Below, piece by piece: positions 50,612-58,829 of a DNA stretch of 64,000 nucleotides. Each line of letters opens with the position of its first letter. The stretch's first letter is position 1. The stretch lies in assembly GCA_016713175.1 (NCBI GenBank), contig JADJPQ010000004.1, forward strand, positions 186,001 through 250,000. The letters run 5' to 3'. Made by a program: the position numbers and the translations under genes. Source of the DNA: Planctomycetota bacterium. GTDB lineage: Bacteria > Planctomycetota > UBA1135 > UBA2386. The notes under the pieces were generated by a model. It was not told where the DNA came from. It ran no database searches and saw only the letters and a program-made list of their open reading frames with translations.

Positions 50612-50962
50612 ATGAGATTCGCCTCCCTTTGTCTGTGCACGGCGCTGGTCGCCGCCTGCAGTTCCACTCCCGCTGCCGTGTCCGAGAAGGGCTTCGGCAG
50701 CGTCCGCATCGGCAACACGAGCCGCGCCGAGATCGACGAGAGGTTCGGCGCTCCGACATGGGTCGAGTTCCTCGACTGGGGGCAGGAACGGTTGATCTAC
50801 CACCATCCGATGCCCTGGAAGCGGCACGAGTTCGACGCGTGGCACTACCACACCAGCAAGGTGCTGGAGGCGGTGTACGATCTTCGTGACGGTGTCGTGG
50901 TCGACAAGGCCTGGGCCAGGCTGCAGGACGGCGCGGTCGTCGAGCGCAAGGGGGACCGATGA
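50612..50962 (+). CDS. Small lipoprotein, first gene of the kinase/LpoB-like cluster
   Basis: 116 aa from the ATG at 50612. The lipobox is LVAACS. The mature part (FGSVRIGNTSRAEIDERFGA, WGQERLIYHHPMPW) looks like the SmpA/BamE-like small alpha-beta proteins in its short strand-helix pattern, but the match is weak. Its stop overlaps the next start by ATGA. Confidence 0.65.
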   Translation: MRFASLCLCTALVAACSSTPAAVSEKGFGSVRIGNTSRAEIDERFGAPTWVEFLDWGQERLIYHHPMPWKRHEFDAWHYHTSKVLEAVYDLRDGVVVDKAWARLQDGAVVERKGDR

Positions 50963-51480
50963 ACCGGACTCTCGTGATCACGTGGAGCGCTGCCCTGCTG
51001 CTGGCCAACGCGTGTCTTGGACCGTCGCGCGAGACGATGATCGCGGTCACCGAGAACGCGCGACAGCAGGCGCGCACGCAGCTCGCCGGCGGCACGGTGC
51101 AGCCCGGCACGGGCATGTGGAAGGTCAACTTCCTGGGCGAAACGCACCGCTGGTTGATCGTTCGCGATGGTGATCGCCTGCACATCGAGCCGGTCCGTCG
51201 CTGGGGACTGTTGGCTGCGGACTACTGGGTTGGCACGAAACTGGCCGCGTCCGATGCGGAGTCGAAGTGGCGTCTGGAACGCCACCAATACTACAAGACC
51301 ACCGGTACCACGTCGCCCAACGTCGGGGTGCTCGAGTTCGGCGACGATCATCGGGTGATGAAGGTGACGTGGGAGGGCATCCGCACCAGTGGCGCGGGCC
51401 TGCTCGACATCCTCGTCGATGAGCTGAAGAACCTGACCGTCACTGCCAACGGCACGCTCGGCGAGTGGCCCAATCCCTGA
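50959..51480 (+). CDS. Lipoprotein of unknown function
   Basis: 173 aa. The signal peptide ends LLANAC, a plausible lipobox. The mature protein is mixed alpha/beta (WKVNFLGETHRWLIVRDGDR, GVLEFGDDHRVMKVTWEG). No family was recognised. It is coupled to the upstream lipoprotein gene and lies 7 bp before the kinase gene, so these genes probably share one mRNA. Confidence 0.65.
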   Translation: MNRTLVITWSAALLLANACLGPSRETMIAVTENARQQARTQLAGGTVQPGTGMWKVNFLGETHRWLIVRDGDRLHIEPVRRWGLLAADYWVGTKLAASDAESKWRLERHQYYKTTGTTSPNVGVLEFGDDHRVMKVTWEGIRTSGAGLLDILVDELKNLTVTANGTLGEWPNP

Positions 51481-51487
51481 CGTTGCC

Positions 51488-53578
51488 ATGACCGCGGCGG
51501 ATGACAACTGGCTGGCACGATTGCCGCGACGTGGTAGTTGCCCGTGGCTCGAACCCTGCCGTCTGCTGGAGAAGATCGGCGAGGGCGCCACGGCGACGGT
51601 GTACCGCGGTCGGCACGACAATCTCGGCGTCGACGTCGCGGTCAAGGTCCTGCGGCCGTCGGTAGACGATGCCGCGTTCCTGCGCCGGTTCCTGCGCGAG
51701 GCCCGGCTGGCCGCCGCGATTCCCGACGAACGGCTCGTGCGGGTCTACGATGTCCGGCACGCCGATCAACTGCACTACATCGTGATGGAGTACCTGGCCG
51801 GCGGGTCGGCTGCCGACTTGCTGCTGCGGCAGCGAGCGCTGTCGTGGCCCCTCGCCGCATGGATCGTTCACGAGGCCGCACGCGGACTCGCGGTTGCACA
51901 CGACCAGGGCATCGTCCACCGCGACGTCAAACCCGACAACATCCTGCTCGGCGCCGATGGTGCAGTGAAGCTCGGCGATCTGGGGGTGGCGCTCGCGACG
52001 GCGTGGGGCAAGGAACAGGCGACCGTCGCCGTGGCCGGAACGCCGGCCTTCATGGCTCCCGAACAGGCGCGCGGCGACCCCGGTTCGCCCCGCGCCGACG
52101 TGTTCGCGCTCGGCGCGACCCTGCACGCGCTCGTGACCGGCAAGTCGCCGCTGCCGCCACAGTGTGGCCTCGCGCCCTGGCAAGCCGCGGCCATGCGCGG
52201 GTCACTGTTGCTTGGTGGCGCAGGCGTACGGGTGCCCGACGCTTTGGCGGGTCTGGTTGCCAGCGCCACGTCGCCGGACCCAGCGGTGCGCCCTCCCGAC
52301 GCCCGCGCGGTCGTCGAGGCGCTCGCCGCCCTGCCCGGTCTGGAGCCCTCGAGACGAAAGGAGGAACTGCGCGGTCTGCTGGGGCGGTGCGAACGGACCG
52401 TGACGGCGCTTGCGGCAGGCATCGGCGAGCCGCGTCCGCACGGTTCGGTCGCCGACGATCCGGCTGCGGCCGATGCCAACGCCAGCGTTGACCACGCGAC
52501 GAGCCAGGCGACGACACCTTGGCGTCGCGCTGCCGTTCGCTGGGGCGGTGCTGCCGTGATCGGCGGCGTTGCGCTGGCCGCGGTGCTGCTGGTCGGGATC
52601 GAGCGAGTCGGGGGCGGCATGCCCACGGGTGACCCTGCGAACGCCACGATCGACGGCGACCAGCGGTTGGCGTCGGTATCGTCGCCGGCACCCGTGGTGG
52701 AGCCACCCGCGGCCGCGAGGCCGCGTGCGCCGGAATCCGAACCCGGGTTGCCGTCGGCACCCCCGCTGGTGTTCGTCGAACCGCCGCAGCCGAAGCAGCA
52801 CGCGACCGCGCCGACAACCGTCGAGGAACCGGCGACGGCAGTAGCGGCGCCGGCCTTGACCGTGCCGCCGTCAGGATCGCCGCGCACGCGGATAGACCCC
52901 CGCACCGGCATCGAGTTCGTGCGCATCGACGGTGGCGAGTTCCTTTGCGGCGGTTCGCCGGCCGATCCTTGGCACCTGAAGACCGATCCGGTGCAACGGC
53001 GAGAACGCGTGGCCGGTCCGATCTGGCTCGCCGTCCGCGAAGTGTCGGTTGCCGAGTTCCATGCGCCGGCGCCGGTTCCGACCGCGGAGCCCGGCGAGGC
53101 CGCGTTGCCCAAGGTGCGGGTGACCTGGCACCAGGCGAACGCGTACTGCCAACGTCATGGCTACCGACTGCCGAGCGCCATCGAATGGGAATACTGCGCC
53201 AGGGCAGGAACCTGGAGCAGGTTCTGGTGGGGTGACGATGAGGCCGGGGCCGCAGCGCATGCCAACGGCCGCTCGGCTGGCGACCCGGGCATGCCGGCCT
53301 ATCGCGCGGTATTCCCTGGCGATGACGGCTGCGATGGACTTGCGCCGGGTGGCAGCAAGACCGCCAATCCGTTCGGGTTGTTCGATGTGCTCGGCAACGC
53401 CGCCGAATGGTGCGGGGATGCCGACCCGCGCGCCGATGGCCATCGCTTCGTGCGCGGCGGTTCGTGGCGCGATGGGCCCGATCGTTGCCGGTGTGCCCAT
53501 CAGATGTCGTACGGTGCGAGCTACTCGGCCGACGACCTCGGTTTTCGGGTGATCTGGGATGGAGTGGACTCACGATGA
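51488..53578 (+). CDS. Membrane Ser/Thr kinase fused to a SUMF1/FGE-like domain
   Basis: 696 aa. The Hanks-type kinase spans about 25-290: Lys53, Glu71, HRD at 144-146 with K148 and N151, D164-LG in place of DFG, and APE at 190-192. A transmembrane helix lies near 345-368, then a Pro/Ala/Glu-rich linker. Residues about 465-690 are a sulfatase-modifying-factor-like domain (FVRIDGGEFLCGG, then RLPSAIEWEYCARAG, FDVLGNAAEWC, FVRGGSWRDG, DDLGFRVIW). The copper-binding Cys pair of true formylglycine-generating enzymes is not in place (D follows GGSWR), so this periplasmic part more likely binds a ligand. Its stop overlaps the LpoB-like gene by ATGA. Confidence 0.85.
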   Translation: MTAADDNWLARLPRRGSCPWLEPCRLLEKIGEGATATVYRGRHDNLGVDVAVKVLRPSVDDAAFLRRFLREARLAAAIPDERLVRVYDVRHADQLHYIVMEYLAGGSAADLLLRQRALSWPLAAWIVHEAARGLAVAHDQGIVHRDVKPDNILLGADGAVKLGDLGVALATAWGKEQATVAVAGTPAFMAPEQARGDPGSPRADVFALGATLHALVTGKSPLPPQCGLAPWQAAAMRGSLLLGGAGVRVPDALAGLVASATSPDPAVRPPDARAVVEALAALPGLEPSRRKEELRGLLGRCERTVTALAAGIGEPRPHGSVADDPAAADANASVDHATSQATTPWRRAAVRWGGAAVIGGVALAAVLLVGIERVGGGMPTGDPANATIDGDQRLASVSSPAPVVEPPAAARPRAPESEPGLPSAPPLVFVEPPQPKQHATAPTTVEEPATAVAAPALTVPPSGSPRTRIDPRTGIEFVRIDGGEFLCGGSPADPWHLKTDPVQRRERVAGPIWLAVREVSVAEFHAPAPVPTAEPGEAALPKVRVTWHQANAYCQRHGYRLPSAIEWEYCARAGTWSRFWWGDDEAGAAAHANGRSAGDPGMPAYRAVFPGDDGCDGLAPGGSKTANPFGLFDVLGNAAEWCGDADPRADGHRFVRGGSWRDGPDRCRCAHQMSYGASYSADDLGFRVIWDGVDSR

Positions 53579-54171
53579 ACAGGACAAGCACTGGCTTGAT
53601 CGTGGCGGCGGTGGCCCTGCTCGGGTGTCGCGGTTCGCGACCGCGGATGCGCGTGGAAGACCCGGACACCGTGCAGCATCGGCGTGGCACGGGCCTGCAG
53701 GCCGCGGACCTGCGGGACTTTGCCGGTGCCATCGTCGCCCGACTCGAGGAAGTCGTGCCGGGGCGCGCCGATGGCCGGCGCGTGCTGGTGCGGATGGATC
53801 GGATCGTCAACGCCACCAGCCAGCAGTTCGATCCCGAGATCGTCGCCGATGCGGTGCTGGCTGCCGCCCTGCAACGTGAGCCGCGGCGGTTCGAGCTGTT
53901 GACCGAACGGGGCGAGAGCATCGGGGAGCGGTTGCAGCTCGAGCAGCAAGGTGGCAAGCGAGTGGGCTCGACGCCGCCGCCGGCCTTGCCGGTTCCGGAC
54001 CTTTCGCTCAGCGGCACGGTACGCGAACACGCGATCCAGGCCGCCACGGAGTTGTCGCGCTACGTGCAGTTCGTGTTCCAGTTGTCGACGCTGGATGGCG
54101 TGGCTACCGCCAGCGGCAGCGTCGATTACCAGCGTGCCGAGGCGCGGCACCCGATCTATCAGCGGAGGTGA
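53575..54171 (+). CDS. LpoB-like penicillin-binding-protein activator lipoprotein
   Basis: 198 aa from the ATG coupled to the kinase stop. The lipobox is ALLGCR. The mature domain (VLVRMDRIVNATSQQFDPEI, AVLAAALQREPRRFELLTER) follows the LpoB/CsgG-like pattern of a strand with R-I-x-N followed by helices. In E. coli LpoB activates PBP1b; a comparable role in envelope growth is inferred here. The next gene starts 3 bp later. Confidence 0.7.
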   Translation: MNRTSTGLIVAAVALLGCRGSRPRMRVEDPDTVQHRRGTGLQAADLRDFAGAIVARLEEVVPGRADGRRVLVRMDRIVNATSQQFDPEIVADAVLAAALQREPRRFELLTERGESIGERLQLEQQGGKRVGSTPPPALPVPDLSLSGTVREHAIQAATELSRYVQFVFQLSTLDGVATASGSVDYQRAEARHPIYQRR

Positions 54172-54174
54172 CCG

Positions 54175-55425
54175 ATGAACAGTGCAGGAGTTGTCGTGAC
54201 CATGTGTCGGTGGGTCGTCCTGGTCCTGGTCGTGGCGGGCTGTAGCACGCCGAGTTCGGCGCGGGTGGGAGAGTTGGTGCGGGCCAACCGCATCGGCCCG
54301 GCGCAGCGAGAGGCCGAACGCGAACTGGCGCGCGCCAGCGAGGTGGATCGCACCATGTACTTGCTGGAGGCCGGAACCTGCCATCTGCTGGCCGGGGATC
54401 GGGAGCGGGCCTACGATCGGCTGCGCGAGGCTGCGGCTCGCATGGGCATCGTGTCCGGTGTGAACGAGGAAGCGGCGATGTCGGTGTTTCGTTCGGAGAG
54501 CGCCAAGGAGTTCAAGGGCGAACCGCACGAGCAGTGCCTGTGCAGCTGTTATCTCGGCTGGTTGGCGTTCCAGGAAGGCGCCTACGAGGCGGCGCGAGCG
54601 TGGTTCCGGGCGGCCCAGTTGGCGGACCGCACCGCGACCCGCGAATGCGATTTCGCGTTGCCATTGTTGTTCGACGCGCTGTGCAGTCTGCAGATGGCCG
54701 ACCAGACCGCGTTCGACAACACTGCGGCCCAGCTCGTGCGGATCGCTCCCGGACTGCAACCGCTGCTGCACACGGCCCCATCCGGCGGCTGGAACACCGT
54801 GGTGCTGGTCGAGGACGGCAACGGGCCGCAGAAGCTGGCGTCCGGCACCGGGGGCGCGCACCTCGCCTACGACCTGGACCTGAAGCCGTTGCGGCCCGTG
54901 GAAGTGCAGATCGCGGGCAAGAGCGTGGCGATGTTCGACGTCGGTTCAGCGAATCACCAGGTCTCCGAGTCCGGGCTCCGCGTCGCCGACTGGATCAACC
55001 AGGGGAAGGCGGCGTTCGCCGGTGAACTGCGGCAGCGCGGCGGGGAGATCGTGCGGCTCGCCGGCGAGGCCCTGGCGAATGCCAGGCAACCCGGTGTCGA
55101 CCCCGGCGCCTTGCGGCAGATCGAGAGCGGTGCCGGCATTGCGGCAGCGGCTGCGGTCGTGCTGTTCAGCGTGTCGCTGTTGGCCAGGCCCGGTGCCGAC
55201 TTGCGCGGGTGGACGTCGTTGCCGCGGCGGTTCCAGGTCGGCCTGGCGGTGTTGCCGGCGGCGGGCGGTCGGGCAACCGTGCGGGTCGGGGATCCGCAGT
55301 TGGATCAGGAATGGTCTGACCTCCCGGCAACAGCGCTGGTGGCGTTGGGATTCCGGATCCTGCCGGGACGCTGCGGTGGTCGTTGGGCCGACTCCACGCG
55401 CACCGCGTCGGTTGCGGCGCGGTGA
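54175..55425 (+). CDS. TPR-like lipoprotein (COG3014-like)
   Basis: 416 aa. The lipobox is VVAGCS. Residues 30-200 are TPR-like helices (AQREAERELARASEVDRTMY, EAGTCHLLAGDRERAYDRLR, CYLGWLAFQEGAYEAARAWF). The C-terminal half includes a hydrophobic segment (GIAAAAAVVLFSVSLLA) and beta-rich sequence. This layout recalls the COG3014 lipoproteins often found beside LpoB-type genes. The function is unproven. It is the last gene of the cluster. Confidence 0.65.
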   Translation: MNSAGVVVTMCRWVVLVLVVAGCSTPSSARVGELVRANRIGPAQREAERELARASEVDRTMYLLEAGTCHLLAGDRERAYDRLREAAARMGIVSGVNEEAAMSVFRSESAKEFKGEPHEQCLCSCYLGWLAFQEGAYEAARAWFRAAQLADRTATRECDFALPLLFDALCSLQMADQTAFDNTAAQLVRIAPGLQPLLHTAPSGGWNTVVLVEDGNGPQKLASGTGGAHLAYDLDLKPLRPVEVQIAGKSVAMFDVGSANHQVSESGLRVADWINQGKAAFAGELRQRGGEIVRLAGEALANARQPGVDPGALRQIESGAGIAAAAAVVLFSVSLLARPGADLRGWTSLPRRFQVGLAVLPAAGGRATVRVGDPQLDQEWSDLPATALVALGFRILPGRCGGRWADSTRTASVAAR

Positions 55426-55455
55426 CCGCTGCGGACCATCCGGGCGCAGGGCCCG

Positions 55456-56691
55456 TCACGCCAGCACTTCGCGGAGTGCGGTCAGCAGCAGGTCGACATC
55501 TTCTTCGGTGTTGTAGTGCAGCAGCCCGACCCGCAGCACGCCGTCCGGCTCGAGCCCTAGCGCCTGGCTCAGCGCCAGTGCATAGCTGTTGCCGGCCCAG
55601 GTGTAGATCTCGCGTTCGGCGAGCCGCCGGTGGAGTTCGTGTGGCGGGACCTGCGGATGGACGAACGACACGGTCGGGCACCGTTCGCGGATGCGCTGCG
55701 GGTCGTCGATGCCGATCACGCGCAGTCCAGCGATCGTGCGCAGCCCGGTCAACAAACGAACGCACAGTTGACGTTCGTGCGCTTCGATGGCGGCGAACGC
55801 GGCATCCAGTGCCGCGGCCCGATCGTCACCGCCACCGCCGAGATGACACAGGTAGTCGATCGCCGCCAGCGTGCCGGCGATGCCCTCGAAGTTGGCGGTG
55901 CCGGTCTGCCACTTCTCGGCGCCGTGCGGCGGGGAAGTGCGGACCTTGTAGGCTTCGAGCTCTTCCAGCAGTGCCCGTCGGCCGTACAGCAGGCCGACGT
56001 GGGGCCCGAAGAACTTGTAGGCCGAGCAGACGGCGAAGTCGGCGCCGAGTCGGCGCACATCCATCCGCCCATGCGGCGCGAAGTGCACGGCGTCGACGAA
56101 CGTCAGCGCGCCGCGACTGCGTGCCAGTTCGGCGATCTTCGGCACCGCGTGGATCGTGCCGCTGAGGTTGCTGGCGGCGCCGATGGCGACCATGCGGCAG
56201 CGTTCGCCGAGCCGTTCGGCGGCGGCGTGCAGGTCGAGTGTGCTGTCCCTGCGGACCGGGATCCGGTGCACGGTGCAGCCGGCATCGCGCGCGGCGAGCA
56301 CCCACGGCGTCACGTTGGCGTCGTGGTCGCTGTCGGTGACGACGATCTCCTCGCCGGGCCGCCAGGTCCTCGCCAGGGACCGCGCCAGATGGAACGTCAG
56401 CGTCGTCATGTTGGCGCCAAACACGACTTCTTCCGGATCGTCCGCCCCGAACAAGGCCGCGCCGGCGCGCCGCGCCTCGGCCACCATCGTGTCGGTGGCC
56501 TGCGAGGTCGTGAACTCGCCACCGTGATTGGCGTTGCTGTGCAGCAGATACCGGCTGACGGCATCGGCGACTGCGCGCGGCACCTGGCTGCCGGCGGGGC
56601 CGTCGAGATAGACCGCTCGCCGATCGCCGTTCCGGCGCAGCAGACTCGGGAACGCTCGGCGCACGGTCGCGACGTCGAGTGGTTGGTTCAT
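55456..56691 (-). CDS. Class V aminotransferase / cysteine desulfurase-like protein
   Basis: 411 aa from the ATG at 56691. PLP residues are evident: ASNLSGTIHAVP, DAVHFAPHG with the pyridine Asp, and the Lys in CSAYKFFGPHVG. The family is the cysteine-desulfurase-like group that lacks the mobile catalytic Cys of NifS/IscS; no such Cys is seen at its place in the C-terminal domain. The substrate is unknown. It is divergent from the next gene across 50 bp. Confidence 0.82.
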   Translation of the reverse strand: MNQPLDVATVRRAFPSLLRRNGDRRAVYLDGPAGSQVPRAVADAVSRYLLHSNANHGGEFTTSQATDTMVAEARRAGAALFGADDPEEVVFGANMTTLTFHLARSLARTWRPGEEIVVTDSDHDANVTPWVLAARDAGCTVHRIPVRRDSTLDLHAAAERLGERCRMVAIGAASNLSGTIHAVPKIAELARSRGALTFVDAVHFAPHGRMDVRRLGADFAVCSAYKFFGPHVGLLYGRRALLEELEAYKVRTSPPHGAEKWQTGTANFEGIAGTLAAIDYLCHLGGGGDDRAAALDAAFAAIEAHERQLCVRLLTGLRTIAGLRVIGIDDPQRIRERCPTVSFVHPQVPPHELHRRLAEREIYTWAGNSYALALSQALGLEPDGVLRVGLLHYNTEEDVDLLLTALREVLA

Positions 56692-56741
56692 GCCCGGGAC
56701 GCTACTGTGCGCGGTTCCGCCGAGCCACGGACCGCAAGCAC

Positions 56742-58805
56742 ATGCCATTGTTCGATTTCTTCAAGAAGAAGCCCGCCGGCAACCAGCCGCCGACACCGCC
56801 GCCTGCTGCCGCACCAGCACCAGCCCCGGCCGCCGCGCCGCCATCCGTCAGCACGCCGCCCACCGCACCCGCTGCGGCGCCGGTCGCCGAGGCCCCAGCG
56901 CCCGCACCGGCCTCGTCGCCCGCACCTGCGGCCGCCGGCAAGGACACCGTCGAGGCGTTCGATGCGTTCGGTCGGCGCGTGCAGATCCCGCGGGAGCAGT
57001 GGCGCAACCAGATCCTGCCTGAACTGATGAAGCAGCACGGCAGCGACCCCGAACGCCTGGCCGGGATCCTGGTGCAGGCCCTGCAATCGGGCCTCGCCGC
57101 CGACGTGATCGCGGCCGCCAACCGGTTGACGGTGATCGACAAGGATCTCGACCGGTGCCTTGGCATCCTGGCCGCGGTGCAGCGCGATGCTGGCGAGCCC
57201 GATCTGGCCGCCGCGACGTTGCGCGAACTGCAGCAACGGCGTCCGAACTCACCGGTCGCGCGGGTTGGCCTCGCGTTCCTGGCCGAACGGCAAGGCGACG
57301 TCGGCAAGTGCGAGCAGTTGCTGTGGGAGGCGGTGCAGCTCGACGCCAATCATCCGGACGCGGTGCACGGCTGGCTGCAGGTGCGGCACCAGCAGGTCTC
57401 TGACCAGGGCTATCCGGCCGAAGTCGAGAAGCTGGCGGCGCTGCCCGGCAGTTGGCGCGGGCGGCTGTTCCTGGCGAAGATCCGGCTGCAGCAGCAGCGG
57501 ATCGACGATGCGGCGGCAGCATGGCGCGAGGTCGTGCAGCTGGCCGGAGGTCACAGTGATGCCTTGCTGCATCTGGCCAACGACATCGCGCAGATCGGCC
57601 GCGGCGACCTGTTCGCCGAACTGGTGTTGCCGCGCTACGCGATCGCGCGCCACCATCCGCAGATCGGGCTGCACGTGCTGAGTTTCCACGTCGCGCAGAA
57701 GAACCTCGCCGCTGGTCAGGACCTGCTGCATCAGCTGCGGCTGCGGTTCCCGCGGATGCTGGACCAGCATCTGGCGCGCTTCGATGCCGAACTGGGCAAG
57801 CTGGCGACCGCGACGGCGCCGACGCTGCCGACCGGCCCGGCCAAGGTCGTCATCTATCGGCTCGATCGGCCGCTGTGGCTCGCCGGACTCGACGAACCGC
57901 AGTGGTTGCTGCCGCAGAAGCCGGAGCAGGCACCGGTCGTGGTGTTCGCGTCGTTGGCGGTGCAGAACGTCGCCGCCAACCAGCAGGTGCAGCGGGAGGA
58001 CGACTTCGGTCGGCTGTCGCGCAGCCTGCCGTTGTTCCTGGCCGAACAGTTCTGGCTGCTGTCGCCGATTCGCGCCAGCGTCGCGTTGCCGGTTGCCGAT
58101 GTCGGCGGCTGGGTGGTTTCGCAGCAGCCATGGCCCGAGGATCGGCTTACCGAACTGCTGCAGGACTCGGAACGCGGGCGCGCGCGCCTGGTGACCGGCT
58201 CTTTGCGGCCTGATGGCGAACAGGTCCGGGTCGATCTGTGGGTCTACGACTGTGCGACGCGGCAGCGAATCGGTCATGCCACGGCGACCGCCGGCCGTCA
58301 GGCTGGCGAACTCGGCAAGGCGGTGCAGGCGCTGCTGGCCGAATTGGCGCCCCTGCTCGGAGTGCCGGAACTGGCGTCGACCGGCGTCGGCAACGATGCC
58401 TGGTGGGAGCGCTACGTGCATGGTCTCGGCCAGCACGCCGCGTTCGTCGTCGCGCAGATGGGTGCGATGCCGAAGGATCGGCTGTTCGGGCAACGCTCCA
58501 TCCTGGAGTGGCTGTTCGCGCTGGCGCTCGATGAGCCGCGCTGGCAGCCGGCTCGCTGGCTGCTGGCCTCGGCGCTGTGCACCGACGCGGCGCTCGGGTC
58601 GGTGATTCACCGGGAACTGGCGGCGCCGTTCGCGGAACTGTTCCGACTGGAACCGGCGCAATCGAAGTTCGCCCGGCTGGCGGTGCGGCCGCTCGCCAAG
58701 CTGGGGCTCCTCGGCTTGTGGCAGATGCGCCGCGGCGAGATCGTCACCGCGGCCGCGGGCGACACCGCCTACGCCGACTGGTTGCGCCGCGCCGAGACCA
58801 CGTGA
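56742..58805 (+). CDS. TPR protein with Pro/Ala-rich N-terminal linker
   Basis: 687 aa from the ATG at 56742. It begins MPLFDFFKKKPAG and continues with about 55 residues of Pro/Ala-rich linker. Residues about 70-350 contain TPR-like helical pairs (AGEPDLAAATLRELQQRRPN, SPVARVGLAFLAERQGDVGK, LQLDANHPDAV-type repeats). The rest is an unassigned mixed domain with a segment DLWVYDCATRQRIGHATATA that recalls FlgO/TolB-like strands. No signal peptide is present, so it is cytoplasmic or membrane-associated. Confidence 0.65.
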   Translation: MPLFDFFKKKPAGNQPPTPPPAAAPAPAPAAAPPSVSTPPTAPAAAPVAEAPAPAPASSPAPAAAGKDTVEAFDAFGRRVQIPREQWRNQILPELMKQHGSDPERLAGILVQALQSGLAADVIAAANRLTVIDKDLDRCLGILAAVQRDAGEPDLAAATLRELQQRRPNSPVARVGLAFLAERQGDVGKCEQLLWEAVQLDANHPDAVHGWLQVRHQQVSDQGYPAEVEKLAALPGSWRGRLFLAKIRLQQQRIDDAAAAWREVVQLAGGHSDALLHLANDIAQIGRGDLFAELVLPRYAIARHHPQIGLHVLSFHVAQKNLAAGQDLLHQLRLRFPRMLDQHLARFDAELGKLATATAPTLPTGPAKVVIYRLDRPLWLAGLDEPQWLLPQKPEQAPVVVFASLAVQNVAANQQVQREDDFGRLSRSLPLFLAEQFWLLSPIRASVALPVADVGGWVVSQQPWPEDRLTELLQDSERGRARLVTGSLRPDGEQVRVDLWVYDCATRQRIGHATATAGRQAGELGKAVQALLAELAPLLGVPELASTGVGNDAWWERYVHGLGQHAAFVVAQMGAMPKDRLFGQRSILEWLFALALDEPRWQPARWLLASALCTDAALGSVIHRELAAPFAELFRLEPAQSKFARLAVRPLAKLGLLGLWQMRRGEIVTAAAGDTAYADWLRRAETT

Positions 58806-58829
58806 GCTGAGCGAGCGGCGCGGAAGCGA

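Noticed and set aside
51488..53578. Formylglycine-generating enzyme activity for the kinase fusion
   Set aside because: The Cys pair that binds copper in true FGE is not in place and no sulfatase gene is in the window.
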